A stretch of 64,000 nt of DNA from Voacanga thouarsii (lineage: Eukaryota > Streptophyta > Magnoliopsida > Gentianales > Apocynaceae), in contig JANUWF010001220.1 of the NCBI GenBank assembly GCA_026120185.1, positions 1,240,001-1,304,000 of the forward strand. The letters run 5' to 3'. Under the pieces are notes generated by a model. That model saw nothing but the letters and a program-made list of their open reading frames with translations, made no database searches and was not told the origin of the DNA. Position 1 is the first letter of the stretch; every line of letters begins with the position of its first letter. Below are positions 46,514 to 58,589 of this stretch, piece after piece. A program made the translations under genes and the position numbers.

Positions 46514-46942
46514 CAGTAAAATTAGGGCTTTTTTTGGACTGTTAGTTTTTTAAGAAGAAGAACACAGATAATTTTTGGAAGAGTCGGTTACAAGTGTTTT
46601 GAGAGAAAAATTAGAGTGCTTTGAATGTCTTTGAGTAATGTGAAATAAAGTGCATTGAAAAGATAAGTTTTTTCACAGAATTTTAGAAGGATGCGCAAAC
46701 CAATGTTTTGAAATTCAAAATTTGGAATAAGGAAAAATATTAAGGAATGTTTTGGAACTTGACCCAATCTGAAATTATCATTCAAAATAGTGTTTTCCTG
46801 AGATGCATCTTAGATGTAGGATTTGGATTCAAATACTGTGCCCAAATCAGATGTTGGTGCGTTTTGGATGTAAAACATTATTTCCAAAACCTTTTTCTTA
46901 ACAGATCCTACATAAAGAAGACTTATGCCAAATGGTTAGTTA

Positions 46943-47641
46943 TCAGATTCTTATAATTCCCAAACCTCTTCTCAGATTCTTGAATCTTTTCCCAGCTAGA
47001 GATTTAGTGAAGATATCTGCAAGTTGTTCATCCGTTGAAATATATTCAATACACACATCGCCTTTGAGCACATGATCTCGGATAAAGTGATGTTTAACTT
47101 CTATATACTTTGTCCTAGAATGTTGAACAAGATGTTTTGTCAGATTGATAGCACTTGTATTGTCACATAATATAGGTACACACTTAAAATTAAGACTAAA
47201 ATCTAGCAATGTATTCTTCATCCACATAATTTGAGCACAACAACTCCCAGCTGTAATGTATTTAGCCTCAGTGGTGGATAAGAATACACACGCTTGCTTT
47301 TTACTATGTCATGACATAAGAGAGGGTCTAAGAAATTGACAATGGCCACTAGTACTTTTTCTTTCAACTTTACAGTCTGTATAATCTACATCAGTGTATC
47401 CTATAAGATCAAATTTGTTAGTATGAGGATACCATAATCCATAATCATATGTGCCAATTAGATATCGGAGTATGGGTTTTACTGCACATAGATGTGATTC
47501 CTTTGGACAAGATTGAAAATGAGTACAAAGACATACCGAAAATATAATATCTAGTCGGCTAGTAGTAAGATAGAGTAGACTTCCAATCATACCTCTATAC
47601 TTATGTTCATCTACTTTCTTACCATTTTTCATCTTGATCAA
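46943..47641 (-). pseudogene. Copia D RNase H
   Basis: 47641-47309 reads KYRGMIGSLLYLTTSRLDI, then GYTDVDYTDCKVERKSTSGHCQFL. After a stop, 47227-46943 continues ILCDNTSAINLTKHLVQHSR, KYIEVKHHFIRDHV and STDEQLADIFTKSL. Between them are STTEAKYITAGSCCAQ. The family pattern YADADYAG is altered to YTDVDYTD. It is near full length with one or two stops. Confidence 0.85.
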
Positions 47642-48500
47642 GTTTTATAGAAGCACTCATAGGTGTGCTGATTTCTTTTGCTTTATTGATTCCAAACCTT
47701 TTGAGTAACTCCTTGGCATACTTAGCTTGATTTATGAAGATCCCATCCTTAGTTTTCTTAATTTGCAATCTAAGGAAGAAGTTTAATTCTCCCATCATAC
47801 TCATTTCGAATTCTTGCTGGATAGTCTTAGCAAACATCTTGCACAAAGAGTCGTTAGTAGCACCAAAAATGATATCATCAACATAAATTTGAACAATTAG
47901 TAAATCACCAGAATTATCAGATTTCATGAATCAGGTATTACCAATCAAGAGTCTAGAAAAATCTTTTGAAATCAAGAATCCACTGAGTCTTTCATACCAA
48001 GCTCTTGGAGCTTGCTTTAATTCATAAAGAGTTTTAGAAAGTTTGAAAACATGATTTGGAAAGTGCTCATGAATAAAACCAGGAGGTTGTTCAACATATA
48101 CTTCCTCCTCAATAAACTATTTAGAAATGCACTCTTGACATCAATTTGGTAGAGTATGAAATTTTTGAAGGATGCAAAGGCAAGCAGCATTCATATGGAT
48201 TCTAGTCTAGCAACATGAGCGAATGTCTCATCATAATCAATACCTTCTTCTTGATTAAATCATTGAGCGACTAATCTAGTTTTATTTCTAATCACAGTCC
48301 CATTTTCTTCAAGTTTATTTCTGAAAACCTATTTTGTACCAATAACAGGACGATTAAGAGATCTAGGAACAAGTTTCCAAGCTTGATTTCTTTCAAATTG
48401 ATTTAATTCTTCTTGCATAGCAATAATCCAAAATTCATCATGCAATGCGATATCAATACAGCTAGATTCAATATTTGAAAGAAGATCAAAGTTGTCAATG
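47619..48500 (-). pseudogene. Copia D reverse transcriptase
   Basis: Blocks in order are FWIIAMQEELNQFERNQAW, LVPRSLNRPVIGTK, RNKTRLVAQ, EGIDYDETFAHVARLESIR (about 48210), YQIDVKSAFLN, and after several breaks LIVQIYVDDIIFGATND (47900-47850), MMGELNFFLRLQIKK and INQAKYAKELLKRFG. The catalytic YVDD is intact. At least three stops and two frameshifts lie between 48330 and 47930. Confidence 0.85.
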
Positions 48501-50060
48501 AAATACCATCTAGTTTTAACTCTATAGTTTGGATCCTTAATAATTTGTTCTTTGGGATAACTTGTTTTGTATTTTCAGTCTTTTGGCAATTGTTGATTCG
48601 TAGAATCTTCAATTTTTTCTTTTCCTTGTTCAGCTTGCAGCTCTTCAATCTCTTTTTCTTTTGCATGAGTATCTAGAGGTGGAGCTTTAAGTTGATCTAA
48701 CTTGACTTCCTTTGAACTTCCTACATCATCGTCATCTCTTTTTGAAGTATAAATATTAGATTCATCAAACACAACATGCACAGATTCTTCCACCCAAAGA
48801 GTTCTTTTGTTATATACTCTATATGACTTTTTGTTGAAAGAGTAACCAAGAAATATGGCCTTATCGGACTTGCTGTCAAATTTTTCAAGATTATTTTGGG
48901 TATTTAGGATAAAACATATACATCCAAATACTTTAAAATAAGAGATAGATGGAGTTTTGTCAAACATAAGTTCAAATGGAGTTTTTCTAAAAAATGGTCT
49001 TAGCATAACTCGGTTTATTATATAGCAAGCTATATTAATAGCTTCCGCTCAAAAATATTTTGGAAGGACATTTTCACAAAGCATTGATCTAGCCATTTCT
49101 TGCAAAGTGCAATTTTTCTTTTCAACAACACCATTTTGTTGAGGGATTTTTGCTATTGAAAAATTGTGAAAGACTCTATTTTCATCATAGAAGTGAGTAA
49201 ATTCACTGTTGCAGAATTCTTTGCCATTATCACTTCTAATAGAAATTAGTTTGCATCCAATCGAGTTTTGGACGCATTTAATCAGTTTCGAAAATTCAGA
49301 AAAGGCTTTATCCTTTTGTCCAAGAAATAAAGTCCAAGTAAATCAGGAAAAATCATCAATAAGTACATATGCATATTTCTTACTTCCAAGACTAGCAATC
49401 CTCATTGGTCCAAACAAATCCATATGAATTAATTCGAGTGGTTGAGGTAGAAATCATTTTCTTCGATTTAAAAAATGTTTTTATTTGTTTCCCAAACTTA
49501 TATGCATTACAAATTTTATGTTTATCAAATTTCATTTTTGGTAGTCCCCTAACAAGTTCTTTTGAAGATAATTTATTTAACAAATCAAAAGATACATGAC
49601 CTAATCTTCTATGCCAAAGATAACTATCATTGTCATGTACGGATAGACATCTAATTCCATTAGCTACAAGGTCATTTAGATAAAACACATATACATTTCC
49701 CATACATTTGGTAGTAAAGATTATTTCAAGATTTGCACTGTCAAGTGTAGAATAAGAATCATTTTCAAAGATGACTTTGCAACCATTGTCACAAAGTTGG
49801 CTAATGTTAAGCAAGTTATATTTCAAATCATCACTAAGTAAAACTTATTTTATAATTGTCAAGGAACCTTTACCAATATTACCAATGCCGAGAATCTTTC
49901 ATTTCTTCTTGTCTCCAAATGTAACAAATCTTTTATTTATGGTCTGAATATCTTTTAACAAAGCTGCATTTCCAGTCATGTGTCTTGAACAACCGCTGTC
50001 CAAGAACCACTTGGTGAAGCTCAAAGACTGTGCCTATACATGAGAAGAAGGAATGATTTT
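48501..50060 (-). pseudogene. Copia D protease and integrase
   Basis: The protease active site KWFLDSGCSRHMTG lies near 50000-49970 with its catalytic Asp intact. 49826-49392 gives YNLLNISQLCDNGC, WHRRLGHVSFDLLNKLSS and the zinc site, in which the third ligand block is CNAYKFGKQ (a Cys replaced by Tyr). In shifted frames follow HMDLFGPMRIAS, ISIRSDNGKEF and NGVVEKKNCTL, so the three catalytic acids are still present. 49006-48575 is the C-terminal part (FELMFDKTPSISYFKVFGC, KSDKAIFLGYS). Stops at about 49375, 49345 and 49045 break it. Confidence 0.85.
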
Positions 50061-51885
50061 TGGTACCCACATTTTCTTAAGTCCATGAAGGTTAGTAACA
50101 TTGCCTTTGATTTTCCAGAATGTTATTCCACGGATTCCATTTTTCTTTTAATAAGACATCTTGAAACTATATGTCTCAGTTTTTCACAATATATGCAAGC
50201 TTTGTGTAAACTGTAAGATAAAGTAGTTTTAACATATTGAGACTTGTTATTTTTGTTCTTATGCTCATGTTCATATCCTAAGCCATCTCGATTTCTAGCA
50301 TAAACAAATCTATGCTTCTAAATTTTGTCCTTATCCTCATGTCTATATCCTAAGCCATTTCAGTTTCCAATTTGATGTTGAGTTTCGAATAACTTTTCCA
50401 AATTGCTTTTACCATTTATGAATTTTTCAATACAATTGATAAGATCATTGACTCTATTTTTCATGCATTAAAAGTGCTAACCATCCTTTCAAGAGTTTGA
50501 ATTCTATCACACAAATTTTTATTTTCTAGAGATGCATATTGCAAAGCAGTTATGATCACATCTTTCTCAATGATAGCACATATATGTGACTCAAGAGACA
50601 TTTTGTTATCATTTCACAATACCTCGTTTTCTTCCATCAAACATTTAATCTTCAACTTCATTTCTTTATTTTTTTCTGGATAGTTTTTTTAATTCATGAA
50701 ACATATCACTTAACAACTCATTTGGATCGACATGCTTTTCAGTCGTAGATATAAGCGAATTAGGCATGAAATTAGATATAGAAGAGTTTACCTCATTTTC
50801 CAAAGTCATGAAGCATATGTTAGCATTTTCATCTTGAGAATCTCCATCTTCGGACTCAATTTCATTTAAGTCCCAAGTTCCCATCAATCCTTTATCTTTC
50901 TTTGCCTTCAGATCTTTCTTCTTTTTAAAGTTCTTCCTTCATTTCCTTTTGCAACAGGACAGTCGGCCATAAAGTGATCAGTGCTTTTACATTCATAACA
51001 TTGAGGTTTGAATCTTGAGGTTTGTCCTTTCTTTCTCATAAACTTCCTTCCTCTTTTGTAGTTTCCTTTGTTGAACATTCTTCTGAATTTTTTTGCTATC
51101 ATTGCCAAATCATCATTGTCCATTTCCATGCCCTCATTGCTTTCCTATAGGCTTGTTTCTTCATCTTCATTTTCAACCTTCAATGCTATCCCTTTTTTGC
51201 CTCTATCATGATCATCAGATTCATGAAATCTTTTAAGCTTCATCTCATGAGTTAGAAGAGGTCCGATCAGCTCTTCAGTTGGTAAGAATTTTAAATCCTT
51301 GGATTCTTCTACAGCAAGAGTTTTAGGCTGCCAGCTTTTTGGTAAAACATCTAAAATTTTTCGATTTTGTTCCCCAAGGGAATAAACCTTCCCGTAGGCT
51401 TTGAGACCATTTGAGATATTAGTGAATCTCATGAACATATCAGTGATGTTTTCATTTGGTTTCATTGTAAATAATTCATAACCATGAATCAAAAGTCCCA
51501 GTTTTGATTCTTTGACTTTGTTTGTTCCCTCATAGGTGACTTCAAGTAATCTCCACATTTCATGGGCTGAATCACAACCACTAACATGGTTGTATTCAGT
51601 TGCATCTAGTGCACAATATAAAATGTTCATAGCTTGAAAATTTTAAGTCATCTTAGCATTATCTTCTATACTAAATTCATCATTCTATTTAGGTAATTTT
51701 ATACCATCAATCATCTTTGACGGAATAAAAGGGTTATTTTCTATCAAACTCCATAACTTAAAGTTGATAGAACACACATAGATTTTCATTTTATTTTTTC
51801 AGAAAGTATAGTTGTTTCCATTGAATAAAGGAGGACGATTCATTGAAGACCCTTCAACATATGGAAGAAAGGATGAGCTTGCCAT
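50061..51885 (-). pseudogene. Copia D gag
   Basis: The ATG at 51885 opens MASSSFLPYVEGSSMNRPP, LFNGNNYTF, with stops at about 51800, 51695 and 51650. The main gag domain follows at 51630-51145 (CDSAHEMWRLLEVTYEGT, GLLIHGYELFTMKPNE). The zinc knuckle CYECKSTDHFMADC at 50959-51000 has all four metal ligands. An acidic linker (50887-50666) and a poorly readable stretch lead towards the protease. Gag type and length fit SIRE-like Copia elements. Confidence 0.85.
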
Positions 51886-51931
51886 TAAGATTTGTTTTAT
51901 AAAGTTGTTAAACCAAGAGTATATAGACTAA

Positions 51932-51943
51932 GCTCTGATACCA
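51932..51943 (-). promoter_or_regulatory. primer-binding site of Copia D
   Basis: TGGTATCAGAGC on the minus strand, two bases after the 5' LTR, is complementary to the initiator tRNA-Met 3' end and perfectly conserved. Confidence 0.9.
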
Positions 51944-51945
51944 AA

Positions 51946-52082
51946 TGAAAAACCTTAGAGAGGGTGGATAAGGTTTTTGGTAAACTAAAATTTTCTGAAT
52001 CATCTTATATGCAAAACAACAATGATCATTAAGATTCTTGAACTAACTTTATGGTAACAAAGAAAGCTATCCAAGAACTGTT

Positions 52083-52129
<47 letters not shown>

Positions 52130-53160
52130 GATTTAGACCAGAAATGAAAATACAATTCAGTAATAAAAGAGATGAGACACGGTATGTATAGTGGTTCGAT
52201 CTTCCAAGATCTACGTCCACTACCTTAAGCTCACACTTAAGGATTTTCAACCAGATTTCATTTACTCCACTTAATAAAATTAAACAAAACCACATATAAG
52301 AGAGGATCACCACACTAGGTTTTCCAAAACCTCTCAAACAACCAATCACAACAAGGTTCACCCCAACTGGGTTTTACACTACAACCTTGTACTATAATAG
52401 AGATTAAATATCAATAAAATAGTAAAAAGCTCACTTATTTGAGTATATGTTCACTAAGATACAAAGTACAAATACTTTTACCTTTGACACGATATGAATT
52501 CACTTTGAAGCTTTTTAATAAAAGGAGATTTTTGAAAACTTTGAGCAATAGTGTTTCTTAGAAGAATGTTTCTAAAATCTTATATCTAATCTTGCTTAGA
52601 GGCTATTTATAGAGCCAAAAAGTGAAGTGCTAACGGCTATAAAAAAATGACTATAATTTTCTATTAAAATTATCCGTATTTTAGATTCAAGTTTTGGAGG
52701 ATGATGCATCCAAAAGGTAAGTCCAAAGTGACACTTTTTCAGGTAGAAACATTTCAACACAGTTTATAGGATTTTGGACGAATCTTTTGGATCCAAACTA
52801 CTCAATCCAAAAATTCTGAGATTTTTAAAACTTTGAAATCTTCTCCTTTGTGTGATTCAAGGAAAATCAATTGAATCAAAAGATAAAGAGACATAGAAAT
52901 TAATAGAAATACCTTCATAACACTTTCTAGTCTAAATTTATTCATATAAGGACTTCTTGGTGTGCAACTTCATATACTTTGATCTTCTCTTTGATCTTCC
53001 ATACTTGAATTCAATCACGAAAGAGTTGCCAAATAATCATATCTAAATGCCTTAAAAGAATAAAGGTCAAACATGTCATATCACAATAGAATACACAAGT
53101 TAATTCATATAAACATTTATCATAAGTCAAAACATAGGAGAAAGCCCTTAGAGCTAACAC
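51946..53160 (-). mobile_element. 5' LTR of Copia D
   Basis: The LTR starts TGTTAGCTCTAAGGG (53160) and ends CTAAGGTTTTTCA (51946), 1215 bp. It is 42 bp longer than the 3' LTR, mostly because a TATATATA stretch has grown to about 42 bp here (52085-52126). TATA box near 52605-52612. Confidence 0.9.
52085..52126. repeat. (AT)n microsatellite expanded in one LTR
   Basis: About 21 AT units; the sister LTR has only TTTATATAT at the same place (42731-42740). The expansion came after insertion. Confidence 0.9.
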
Positions 53161-53165
53161 TAACA

Positions 53166-53356
53166 TTTCCTTGATTGCTCATATAATGGTGGTGGGGGTT
53201 TGCCCTCAATTCTTATTTTAGAGCATAATTTCTTTTTGGTGTCCAGTGGGGCTTGGCCTTGGTTAGATTTCAATCCTATAATGTCCTTTTTCATGTCATC
53301 TATTTTTGCTTGAAAGTTTCAAAGGTGACTTGAATATCAAATGAATCTTGAGACAT
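53166..53356 (-). pseudogene. element H: gag N-terminus
   Basis: The ATG at 53356 gives MSQDSFDIQVTFETFKQK, then, after a one-base shift that creates a stop, IDDMKKDIIGLKSNQGQAP and GKPPPPLYEQSRKC. It continues across the Copia D insertion into 42582 (GGYQKIPMNRR). The gag is short, with a helical N-terminus, a proline stretch and an Arg-rich region, and I see no capsid domain of normal length. Confidence 0.6.
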
Positions 53357-54247
53357 TATATTGGGAATTTTAAGGGTTCTATCTTGGAAAATTTAGATAA
53401 GAGTAGAAAGTAATTCCTCACAATCACTCCCTTACGTGTATATACTCAAAAATTGTCACTCAACCCCCGTGTTTAACTCTCTTTTGGCTTTTATTAAAAT
53501 AGACTCACTTGCTTGCCTTTTCCTATTTATTCAAGTGCTCAACAAGTTTTTTTTCACCAAAGTCTCCTCAATTACTTAGGAATTAGTCTAAATTTTAGTA
53601 AGTTTACTAACCCTTAAAGGATAACCAACTAGGTGACTTAAATAGAATTTGAGCAACAAGCAACAAAGACACAAAGAATTAAGCTAATCAAAGATGGCCG
53701 ATGTATTAAGAGTTCAATAACCTCAAATTGCAATTATAGGGGATAACAAAATTCAACTAGCAAGATTAATTCAAAGAAACATAAGAATTCTACTGATCAT
53801 AGCATTTAAGAACAAGGTATGATGATCATAGATGGCCAATGTACATAAACAAGAATTGACTACCAAGATGACTTAATTTAGATTTATAATTCCCTAAAAA
53901 TAAGTGTATTTAAGAGTTTAACAATTATGGAAAGAGGTCACAAAGAATTGGTCACAATTTTGAATCATAAGTTCACTCAAGCAAAATATCAAATACTTTG
54001 TAAGTAATTTTCAGAATTCAAGATATAGTAGAATTTTAAAGCAAATCTAGCCTAAATTTTTAGTTACACATAGAAATGTTCAATTCCCGATGATATATTA
54101 TCAACAAGGCACAAGTTAAGTATGAAAAATATAAGAAATCTCAAAGAAAACTTGACCTCTTTGAAGCTCAAATTTGAGCTAGGGATTTACCATTTTTGAA
54201 GCCTCTCTATTAGAACCAAGCTTTAATAAGGATCAAAACTCTCCTTA
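53357..54247 (-). other. leader of element H
   Basis: About 0.9 kb lies between primer site and gag, with no ORF. Two copies of the word GGCCATCTATGATCATC/GGCCATCTTTGATTAGC occur near 53690 and 53825. Confidence 0.5.
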
Positions 54248-54258
54248 CTCTGATACCA
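54248..54258 (-). promoter_or_regulatory. primer-binding site of element H
   Basis: TGGTATCAGAG on the minus strand, four bases after the 5' LTR, fits the initiator tRNA-Met 3' end. Confidence 0.85.
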
Positions 54259-54262
54259 ATTT

Positions 54263-55373
54263 TGATGTGAACCCCTTGAGATTGGTTTTTATGGTGAATT
54301 TCGTGGCCAAAATTATGGAAAAATTGCAAGACCTAAAAGTGATATAAAATAAAGTTTTTATTAAGAAAACAAATACCCAACTCAAAAATACTAGTACCCT
54401 AGGTAAAATAGAGAACTTAGAATCCAAGAATAAAAAATCAAGTCTTCCAAATCACAACCAAAGACCCTTGAAACCACTAAGAAACTAAAAACAATGGTAG
54501 AAGTTATTTATGCAACCACTTTGATCTCTAACAAGAACCTTAGATTATCAAGAATTTAAGACCTAACTTAACAAGTTAGTTGATCTATCCTAAAGTGTTT
54601 ATAGCCTAGATTTAAAAGGAAGGACTAGGCCTTAAGAATAGTCTTGATGATCATGGGAAATACTCAAGAGGAATCACTACTTAAAGTTCTCAAAGAGAGA
54701 CTTTTTGATTTAACAAAAAATATCTAAGGTTCTAACTTGTATTTACAATGTTATAATGGGGTACATATAGAGTCCCAAATCTAAGCTACTTAAGGTTACA
54801 AACTTTGGTCAAAATAAAACTTAAAAACAAGTTAATTTGGTCTTAAGAGACCTTACATTTCATGGACTAAATATAATAGCCGAGACTAGCTTGAAATAAA
54901 ATAAAAATGAGTGTTTAGGAAGTTTGTAGGCCGTGCATAGGAGGTGCACGAGCATAGCTAAATAGCAGTGCAGATGGCCGTGCACAAAAGGCACGGTTAG
55001 TGCATGGCCGTGTGTCTGGTAGTGCACCCAAACTTCTAGGAGTAAAAATCTCTACAAAATGCACAGCTTCATGCACCTCTACATTAAAACCATGCAACCT
55101 CTATTTTCTGCATTCAAACTTGTTCTCTTTGATCTCTTTTGTCTTGCAATGGATGCCCTTGACCCTCTAGATGAGTTGTTGATCATCTTGAACTCTTTTT
55201 GGCACCCATTTCTTCATAAGCTTCATACTCCTTGGCTTGATAGTTTTGTTTGCTTGAATTCCCTCTTGAAATCCTTTATACTTTAAATTTTCCCAAGACT
55301 TCATGAATTGTGATTTGAGTTTTCATCCCCCCCCTCTTGAGCTTTAGCATGTGGCTTTAATGGATTCCTATCG
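54263..55373 (-). mobile_element. 5' LTR of element H
   Basis: 1111 bp, starting CGATAGGAATCC (TGAT in consensus) and ending TTCACATCA. It preserves the uninterrupted target of the G insertion: AAATC at 55269-55273 within CCCTCTTGAAATCCTTTATAC. ORFs inside (54915-55097, 55059-55286) are chance. Confidence 0.85.
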
Positions 55374-55378
55374 TTAAC

Positions 55379-55767
55379 TTTTATTGAAAACCCATAAAGT
55401 CATTTTGAAATATAAATAGGGTTACTATTTAAAAAAAATACTATGTATTCATCATTGTGGGGCACGAAGTGCAGTAACTTCGTGGCAACCCAATCTAAGG
55501 AAAATTTTTTTTAAAGCTTTCTAGGAACACAAAGTGACTAAATCACTTCGATTTTGGATATCAACCAACGAATTCCATTCAATGCAAGGATTTTGGAAAG
55601 CTTTTCTGTTTTTTTTAAAAATAAATTTTCTAAAACGAAAATCTTTGAACTAGAGGAATAAAAACTGAACATACATGATACATTCATACAATATAACCCA
55701 ACAAATGACCATGAATATAAAACATACAAAAATATTCATTCACCCAATTAATACAACTATTACCTTT
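55379..55767. other. unassigned flank between H and K
   Basis: Two small inverted repeats occur: CACGAAGT...ACTTCGTG (55467-55489) and AAGTGA...TCACTT (55533-55549). The sequence was contiguous with 13111 before H inserted. No gene. Confidence 0.4.
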
Positions 55768-56962
55768 TGATGACCAATTCGGAGCACTAGTAAGTGTACT
55801 AGATCTCGTGTATAGTAACAAGGTCATCCCATAGAGATTAGAATTAAAACTCCTTCCAATGAAATTAATTCTAACTTGAGTTAAAAGAAAAACAAAGATT
55901 CCAATGATTGTTGTTTTGAGAATTAAAATTAAATAACTAAACTAGCAATTCTTCCTGGATAAAGATTGTAATGAGATGATCTAAGGCACCTGATTTCACT
56001 AGATTAACTCTTATATTACTAACGTGATCCATTATTTTAGAGTGTACTTTATCAGTTAATCAATGTCCAGACTTAGCCAATATCCTCTTTCAAGATATAT
56101 TAATTCTATTCCTCCAAATAATCCAACTATATTTCTATGTTGAATTCAATTCAAAGGAACGCATTCAAGAACATAACATTATAATGATCACACAAACCAT
56201 GCAAATATATTTCTATTTCATATGTAATTTTTGGTCTGATTACCTGTCCTAATTAACTAAGTCATCTTTCGAATTTTCCTAGCTAATGATAAATCAATCT
56301 GAATGGTGATCAGGCATTCAATTGCTTTGAGTACAATAATCAGGCAAAGACTTAGTAACACCCTTCAAATAAAGGAATCACAAGATAATATAATAACCAA
56401 TACTAGCTACATCAAGGCCTTAGAATAAGAAATTAATACATAATTGAAAACAAATTCAAGAACAAATTAAAAAAGAAGGTATGAGAAACCATCACAATAT
56501 TCTAATACAATCTCCAAGTTTGTCCACGAGTAGCCTCCAATATGTGTTCAACAACGGAAAACCCTCTCATAATTATTACCAAAAAACCCTAGGAAGATAA
56601 TACCTAAAGGTAATGTCCAAAGAAATTGAACAAAATTTGTCCCTAATAACTTCCTCCCCCAAAATTCGCTCTTTTCGGCTTTTATCTTCACAAGAGCCCG
56701 TTGGAGAGTTCAATCCGGTCCTTGATTGGTCAATCCGGTCCCTGATTGGTGAATCCGGCGCCGGATTTAACTCTCCGCAAGAGATCTTCTAAAATTTACT
56801 TTTTCAACCCTGCAACTTGTATGTTTTTGCATTCAAGTCCCTAGAAAAATCAAATAACCACAAAAAAGAGTAAATTATCCAAATAAACCTCATATTGCAT
56901 TAAATTATAACATGATCTATTCAAAAGTCACCCAAAATATTCAATACAATATCACTACATCA
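55768..56962 (-). mobile_element. 3' LTR of Athila-like element K
   Basis: 1195 bp, starting TGATGTAGTG (56962) after a polypurine tract and ending GGTCATCA (55768), so the ends are inverted (TGATG/CATCA). It carries three 20-bp tandem units starting AATCCGG at 56712, 56732 and 56752, the third running into CCGGCGCCGG, and a GATAAAAG TATA-like box near 56684. Confidence 0.75.
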
Positions 56963-56990
56963 AACTCCCCCACACTTTGATGTTTGCTTG
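56963..56990 (-). promoter_or_regulatory. polypurine tract of element K
   Basis: On the minus strand CAAAGTGTGGGGGAGTT leads into the LTR. It is preceded by GGGGACAAGC, the same signature as at the 3' end of A1. Confidence 0.8.
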
Positions 56991-58429
56991 TCCCCAAGAA
57001 AAATCATGTTTAAATCAAATTGTCAACACACATGGGTTTCAAGATCATAGCTCAAATATTTCTCCAATTCATGCTAATAAAAATAAATGCTCAAATACTC
57101 CACATAACGAATGCAAGACTTGTGTTAGTGAAATCAGACCCTGTAGTGCAAAATAATTACTCAACAATGTTCTCAAGTCATTCAAAGAGTTGAGTTTAAA
57201 TAAAATATGCATTTCATAGGCTTACTTTTCATATTCTTTCTCCACTAATGGAGGCATATCATGATTCCACTTAAATCAGGTAGGACTTTAGTGCTTGTAA
57301 TGTAAGGCTAAGGAATTGGCTAACAATCGAAAGATATAAGATAATGACATACAAAAAAAAGTGAGCTTGCAAGGAAAAAAATAGTTGATAACAAAACATA
57401 GCAAAAACTCCAATTCTTCACTTGCCCCAGTACATCCCAACATTCAATTCCCAAATCCTCATACCGTAATCAGGGTGTACACTAAGCACTCTTTGTATTC
57501 TCACCATTACACTTGTTGCACAACCTCAATATTATGAAAATTCATTCCCATGATGACCGTACAACAAGCCTAGACCAATGACCGATGACCAACGACTGGA
57601 GATGCATGACAAAGGCATTGTGTGTTCTTTTTTTTTTTTTTTTTTTGAGCTCATTCCAGCACCGAATTGAGCTCAATCCGGCACCGAAAACTCTTTCTGT
57701 CTGCTGTTTTTCTCTTTTTTTTTTATTTTTTCTGAAGACTTACACAAACTACATAAGGTCACCCTATATATATAAGGTCCCTATGGCATTACATTTCCAA
57801 ATTTGAATTGCCTACATAGCATTGAATATGGCCCTAACGATGATAGTAATCAAAGCCAACTGAGGCTAGCACCCAACAGAAAATAATAGTCCTGAAATCT
57901 GTCGTGTTCTTCCATAACCCTATACTCTTATCCCATGGAGCAGTAAAAGAATTGGAATATGAATCAAGCCCTCACAAGAAAATAGTAGGTCAATATATTC
58001 ACTGGTTCATGAAAAAATTAAATACAGTTAGGCACAAAAAAGGTGCTAGGGATAATTCATAAAGTAAGCTTGAAAGGTTCAAACTGTCCAAAGAATGCAT
58101 GTGACCGTTATTTCTAAGTAAAATCATGAATGCCTTTTTATTTTGTCTCGAGAGGTATTTAAGTAAGTTCTAGAAGCACCAACAGGAGAAGTTTTAGGAA
58201 AATCTGACTTGAAAATAATGTCAAGCATTTGCATACATTACATGGGTCTATGGTGCACAAAAAGAGTCATGCATAAGTTATACAAATTATAGAACACATG
58301 CTTCATCAACACAACCCAGACACATATATCGAGATGATCTTGAAGCCATTCAAAAACACTATGGGACAAACACACAAGGGTAAAATACCAACCACCTAGA
58401 AGATAAAAATCAACAAGTGAAGCATGAAC
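56991..58429 (-). other. 3' non-coding region of element K
   Basis: Contains an 18-base T run (57630-57647) and two 22-bp repeats around TGAGCTCA...CACCGAA (57648-57692) that carry degenerate CCGGCACCG words. No coding match. Confidence 0.55.
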
Positions 58430-58475
58430 ATGTAATGTCGCCTCCACACTTAAGGCTAGCAATGTCCCCAATGAT
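58430..58475 (-). promoter_or_regulatory. second polypurine-like tract of element K
   Basis: Minus-strand GGGGACATTGCTAGCC followed by TTAAGTGTGGAGGCGAC repeats the pattern of the true polypurine tract 1.5 kb upstream of the LTR, directly after the env-like ORF. Confidence 0.45.
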
Positions 58476-58589
58476 AGCAAGTAAAGTAAAAAGAAAGAAA
58501 AGAAAGAAATACAAAGAAAACAGACTTTCCTGGCATCAAGGGCACGAAGCAAGAGAGCATCAGGCCTCGCGACCATTAGACCTATCGGA

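Larger units (their letters stand above)
42588..53160 (-). mobile_element. full-length SIRE-like Copia element D
   Basis: This 10.57-kb element has LTRs 51946-53160 (5') and 42588-43760 (3'), primer site and polypurine tract. It is flanked by perfect CTAAC duplications (42583-42587, 53161-53165). Order on the minus strand is gag, protease, integrase, RT, RNase H, env-like ORF. The size, the gag type and the extra 3' ORF point to the SIRE/Maximus lineage. It lies inside the gag of H. Confidence 0.9.
13112..55373 (-). mobile_element. element H: gag-protease-only Gypsy, with all nested insertions
   Basis: LTR ends TGAT...ATCA are seen at both outer limits. The flanks TTGAC (13107-13111) and TTAAC (55374-55378) match at four of five bases. 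In transcription order: 5' LTR 55373-54263, primer site 54258-54248, leader, gag from 53356, (Copia D inserted), rest of gag to 42193, protease to 41869, lysine/glutamate-rich tail, polypurine tract 41537-41521, 3' LTR 41520-41418 then (family G inserted) 14075-13112. Without insertions its internal part is about 2.2 kb and lacks reverse transcriptase, RNase H and integrase. It would depend on another element for mobility. Confidence 0.75.

Noticed and set aside
54248..54258. Possible tRNA-Met gene fragment
   Set aside because: It is only the 11-base primer-binding site adjacent to an LTR end; no cloverleaf follows.
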